Origin: Streptomyces sp. S.PB5
GTDB lineage: Bacteria > Actinomycetota > Actinomycetes > Streptomycetales > Streptomycetaceae
Direction of reading: 5' to 3'
DNA length: 64,000 bases
Assembly: GCF_030403745.1 (NCBI RefSeq)
Contig: NZ_JAQMWP010000005.1
Location: forward strand, 477,513-541,512
Shown here piece after piece: positions 61,549-64,000 of this stretch. Within the stretch, counting starts at the first letter, position 1. Every line of letters starts with the position of its first letter. The position numbers and the translations under genes were made by a program. The notes beneath the pieces were generated by a model. The model searched no databases. It was not told the DNA's origin and was given only the letters and a program-made list of their open reading frames with translations.

Positions 61549-61962
61549 ATGAGCACTCTTGAGACGGAGCGGCGTTCCACGTGTCTCCCCGCGGCCGTCG
61601 CCTGGCTCTTCGGGGCGGCGGTGGGCTGGGGTGCCTGGTCCCTGACCGTCTGGGCCCGCGCGTACTGCGACGCGGGCTTTGACGCCGGCGGCGTCTTCCA
61701 GCTCAACTTCCTGTTCCCCGTGACCGGGGTGACGGCAGGTTTCGTCGGGCTCGCGTCGCTGGCGCTCGGGCGCTGGATGGCGTCGCGTGCGCCGAGGGCG
61801 GTACGGGCGTGGCTGCCACCGGCGTCGGTGGTCGCCGTGACGGTCCTGCTCGGCTGGTGGTTCTTCGCCACGGTCGGCACGCTGGACGGTTACCCGGGTG
61901 ACTCGGGTCTCTGTCCGGACAGCAACGTCCCTCCGCAGTGGCCTGGTTGGATACCTGCCTGA
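61549..61962 (+). CDS. Small membrane protein
   Basis: A 137-residue protein with three to four hydrophobic segments (AAVAWLFGAAVGWGAWSLTVW, FPVTGVTAGFVGLASLALG, PPASVVAVTVLLGWWFFATV) and a C-terminal CPDSNVPPQWPGWIPA. Two outward cysteines may pair. Function unknown. It ends 17 bases before the next gene and is probably co-transcribed. Confidence 0.7.
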   Translation: MSTLETERRSTCLPAAVAWLFGAAVGWGAWSLTVWARAYCDAGFDAGGVFQLNFLFPVTGVTAGFVGLASLALGRWMASRAPRAVRAWLPPASVVAVTVLLGWWFFATVGTLDGYPGDSGLCPDSNVPPQWPGWIPA

Positions 61963-61979
61963 GCGGAGGAGGGGCAGCC

Positions 61980-62327
61980 ATGGCACTGGGGCGCAAGGGC
62001 GCGCGGCGCATCGTGGTCGACGGGACGGAGTACCGGTGGCGCCCTGCGGCGCCGGCCGACGTACTTCCAGGCCCTGGCGTGGACTCCGTGCACGTTCGCG
62101 GTGGAACAGGCGGACGGGGACGATCAGGCGCCGGGAACGATCCTCGTGGTCACCACCGACCGACCGCACGCGAGCAACTGGTTCGGCCGGGAGTCGCAGC
62201 CCGTCCTGCCGTCCTATGTGGCCGAGTCGATCCGGCTGACGCTCGGCGGGGGATGGGCACCGGCGGTTCTGGGCCCGTCGTTCCGGCTGAACCGGTCCGG
62301 TCCGCCGGCTTCACGGCCTCGCTGTGA
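61980..62327 (+). pseudogene. Small Streptomyces gene with two compensating frameshifts
   Basis: The start (MALGRKGARRIVVDGTEYRWR) and end (RSAGFTASL) are in one frame, but the conserved middle (RRPTYFQALAW, then LVVTTDRPHASNWFGRE and YVAESIRLTL) is in another. An extra C in CCC at 62042-62044 and a GGTCC duplication near 62293-62302 explain both shifts and total six bases, so the original frame stays open for 115 codons with a scrambled centre. It may be a non-functional allele or a sequencing error. Confidence 0.7.
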
Positions 62328-62367
62328 TCGACGGGCCCGGTTCGGCCCGGTTCCGACCGGGATGGGC

Positions 62368-62940
62368 TCAGGCGTGCAAGGTGGGCCGGTAGACGAGTTC
62401 CTGGATGCGGCCGTCGAGCGTCCTGGAGTCGATCAGTTCGAGGTCGAAGTCCTCCGCGCCGCGAAAGACCGGGTCCAGCCCGGTCCTGCCGGTGATCACG
62501 GGGAAGAGGGTCACCTGGACGCGGTCGACCAGGCCGGCGGCCATCAGCGCGCGGTTCATCGACAGGCTGCCGTGGGAGCGCAGGGGCACGTCGGACTCCT
62601 CCTTCAGACGGGCGACGACGTCGACGGCGTCGCCCTTCACGAGGGTCGCGTCCGGCCAGTCGAGGGGGCCTTCCAGGGTGCTCGACACCACGGTCGCCGG
62701 GAGGTTCACCATGCGCGTGCCCCATGAGTCCACGGTGCCCTCGGGAGCCTCGGCCAGGATCCGCGTGAACGTCCGGTACGTGGCGGCCCCGAACACCATC
62801 CGCTGCTCCTCCCCGTACAGGGCGTCCCGGTGATCGAGCAGCTCGGGCCCCTGCTTGCCCCAGTAGCCGGTCCAGTCACCGCCGGCCGCGCCGAAGCCGT
62901 CGAGGCTGGAGAAGACGTCGAAGGTGTAGGTGGCGGTCAT
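62368..62940 (-). CDS. Dihydrofolate reductase-like (RibD C-terminal) protein
   Basis: A 190-residue protein starting MTATYTFDVFSSLDGFGAAGGDWTGYWG. The RibD_C/DHFR fold is shown by RMVFGAATYRTFTRIL (about 48), VKGDAVDVVARLKEESDVPLRSHGSLSMNRALM (about 100-135) and VTLFPVITGRTGLDPVF. Such proteins are NADPH-dependent reductases of unknown substrate. Stand-alone. Confidence 0.87.
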   Translation of the reverse strand: MTATYTFDVFSSLDGFGAAGGDWTGYWGKQGPELLDHRDALYGEEQRMVFGAATYRTFTRILAEAPEGTVDSWGTRMVNLPATVVSSTLEGPLDWPDATLVKGDAVDVVARLKEESDVPLRSHGSLSMNRALMAAGLVDRVQVTLFPVITGRTGLDPVFRGAEDFDLELIDSRTLDGRIQELVYRPTLHA

Positions 62941-63067
62941 AATGCTCTCCTCGCGTGCGGTTGATCAGGCGCGTCGGAGATACAGACCCGTGGCCGCGGC
63001 GAGACTCATCGGCGGGACCTCATCCGTGGAACCCATCGGTGGGACTCATGGGGGGGGAGGGAAAATC

Positions 63068-63400
63068 ATGACGACGTCACGATCGATCCCGAACGTGACC
63101 GATGAACGACTGTGCTGGCTCATAGTCCGCGACGAACTCCGGAGACGGACCGGCAGACTGCGCTTCTTCGGCTGGGCCACGGTCCTCTTCAGCGGCCGCC
63201 CCGGCAACGCCGCTTTCGGCGGCGATCTGCGCCGTGAACACGCCTCGGACAAGATGACCGACTACGCGGTGGCCGTGGACGCAGCGGCCCAGGCCCTCTC
63301 GGCCACCGAGCGCACCCACCTGCGAGCCACCGCCGAACTCCCCGACTGGTTCCTGCCCGACGTGGAACGCCGCTACCGGCAACTCCGCAAACGACGCTGA
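63068..63400 (+). CDS. Conserved hypothetical protein
   Basis: A 110-residue basic protein starting MTTSRSIPNVTDERLCWLIVRDELRRRTGRLRFFGWATVLFSGRPGNAAFG. Mostly helical, ends RRYRQLRKRR. ATG 63068 follows a GGAGGG ribosome site; the longer frame back to 62930 runs over the divergent gene's start. No known family. Confidence 0.6.
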   Translation: MTTSRSIPNVTDERLCWLIVRDELRRRTGRLRFFGWATVLFSGRPGNAAFGGDLRREHASDKMTDYAVAVDAAAQALSATERTHLRATAELPDWFLPDVERRYRQLRKRR

Positions 63401-63414
63401 CCGCGGCCGGCTCG

Positions 63415-63750
63415 TCAGAGATCCACTCGAACTTCCACATCTCCCCTCGCTTGCCGCACCACGACATGCGCTGGCCTGAGCGGCAGCGCCCGAAGGGCCG
63501 GCTCCATGACCTTGAAGAGAGCCTCGCCGTCCACGCCATAGGCGTACAGCACGACCTCACCCCCACCGAACTCGTTCCCGTCGACCTCACCGACACCCGC
63601 CTCCTCGACCGCGGCACTCATCGCCCGCTCGGCCTCGAAGAACACTGCACGCTCGGCGGGCGAGCCGTACTCGTCGTCGCTCAGGCGGTAGCGGGCGATG
63701 ACTGCGTCTTCCGAAGCCACTGATTCGGGGAGATCCAGGAACGTGTCCAT
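63415..63750 (-). CDS. Conserved hypothetical protein
   Basis: A 111-residue acidic protein starting MDTFLDLPESVASEDAVIARYRLSDDEYGSPAERAVFFEAERAM. A beta-rich C-terminal half (VVLYAYGVDGEALFKVMEPALRALPLRPAHVVVRQ) is typical of small proteins found beside other hypotheticals in Streptomyces. Convergent with the preceding gene, 14 bases apart. Function unknown. Confidence 0.65.
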   Translation of the reverse strand: MDTFLDLPESVASEDAVIARYRLSDDEYGSPAERAVFFEAERAMSAAVEEAGVGEVDGNEFGGGEVVLYAYGVDGEALFKVMEPALRALPLRPAHVVVRQARGDVEVRVDL

Positions 63751-64000
63751 GAGGGCACGATCTCATCGACCACTGACCACGGAGCCGGGCCGGTGGCTGC
63801 AGTGACTGCCGCCCGGGTGCCCGGCGGGTCCCCGTGGCGGGTCCCCCGGAGGTCCTAGGTTGGCCACTGCCGAGCGGCGTCGGACGGCCCAGGGACGGCC
63901 CATGTGCGGTTGCGTCCAGGGAAGTGGTGTACGGGTTCGACCTGATCCGGGGGTTTGCTCCGGCATCGGGATGGTGCCCGCATAGTTGAACGGCCACCGG

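Noticed and set aside
63751..64000. Possible gene or RNA at the right edge
   Set aside because: No credible start, ribosome site or RNA fold was found in the last 250 bases; the feature, if any, is cut by the edge.

Overview
The window is chromosomal DNA of a Streptomyces. Base composition is very GC-rich, codon third positions are nearly all G or C, GTG starts are common, and several genes look leaderless. Gene content and order resemble the region of S. coelicolor running from about SCO4308 down to SCO4226; that comparison is from memory, not from a search. Most genes are core. A short accessory stretch (about 8.2-15.8 kb) and several GC-rich minisatellites sit between them.

Region by region. 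0.2-2.0 kb: a DinB-GNAT fusion and two small genes. 2.0-5.3 kb: a MurNAc utilisation cluster (RpiR regulator, MurQ etherase, PTS EIIBC). 5.5-6.4 kb: a DUF2267 pair. 6.5-7.8 kb: the hsp18/rheA heat-shock pair with an exact RheA operator. 7.8-9.4 kb: a WhiJ-type XRE/DUF397 cluster. 9.4-12.4 kb: a stand-alone TnpB-like RuvC protein, a decapitated gene and an Uma2 protein. 13-15.8 kb: an MFS exporter and an Old Yellow Enzyme. 15.9-18.1 kb: groEL under two CIRCE-type operators, and a cold-shock gene. 18.5-20.4 kb: a SAM-I riboswitch, a threonine-synthase-like enzyme and a ThiS/MoaD sulfur carrier, best read as the MetM/MetO homocysteine route. 20.5-24 kb: gpgS, otsA and otsB for compatible solutes. 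24.4-28.9 kb: an amino-sugar locus (binding lipoprotein, NagK, NagA, a PfkB kinase) with two abutting DasR-type sites. 30-31.7 kb: cdgB, a GAF-PAS-GGDEF diguanylate cyclase. 32-47 kb: assorted enzymes, including an ECF sigma factor, ArfB, TerD, a GNAT-Nudix fusion, an M1 peptidase and a quinone oxidoreductase behind a SoxR box. 47.1-48.5 kb: tRNA-Thr and msiK, the shared ABC ATPase, with its own DasR-like site. 49-56.5 kb: a nucleotidyltransferase, DoxX, rlmB, cysS, ispF, ispD and carD. 57-61.4 kb: a lipoprotein, phoP-phoR divergent from phoU across PhoP repeats, a Cys-rich peptide and a DUF4242 nickel-binding-type protein. The last 2.5 kb holds small genes, one carrying two compensating frameshifts.

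Functional links. MurQ makes GlcNAc-6-P, which NagA deacetylates. The dre-like sites at nagK and msiK suggest that sugar import and amino-sugar breakdown share DasR control. The SAM riboswitch over metM-metO makes sense if the operon makes homocysteine rather than threonine. Stress circuits (RheA, HrcA/CIRCE, SoxR, PhoP, c-di-GMP) are unusually well represented by readable operator sites.

The most distinctive items are the zinc-finger-less TnpB relative with a hairpin-rich 3' end, the SAM riboswitch-metM-metO operon, the Cys-rich peptide beside a nickel-binding-type protein, the SoxR box embedded in an upstream gene's stop codon, and the double frameshift at 62 kb.
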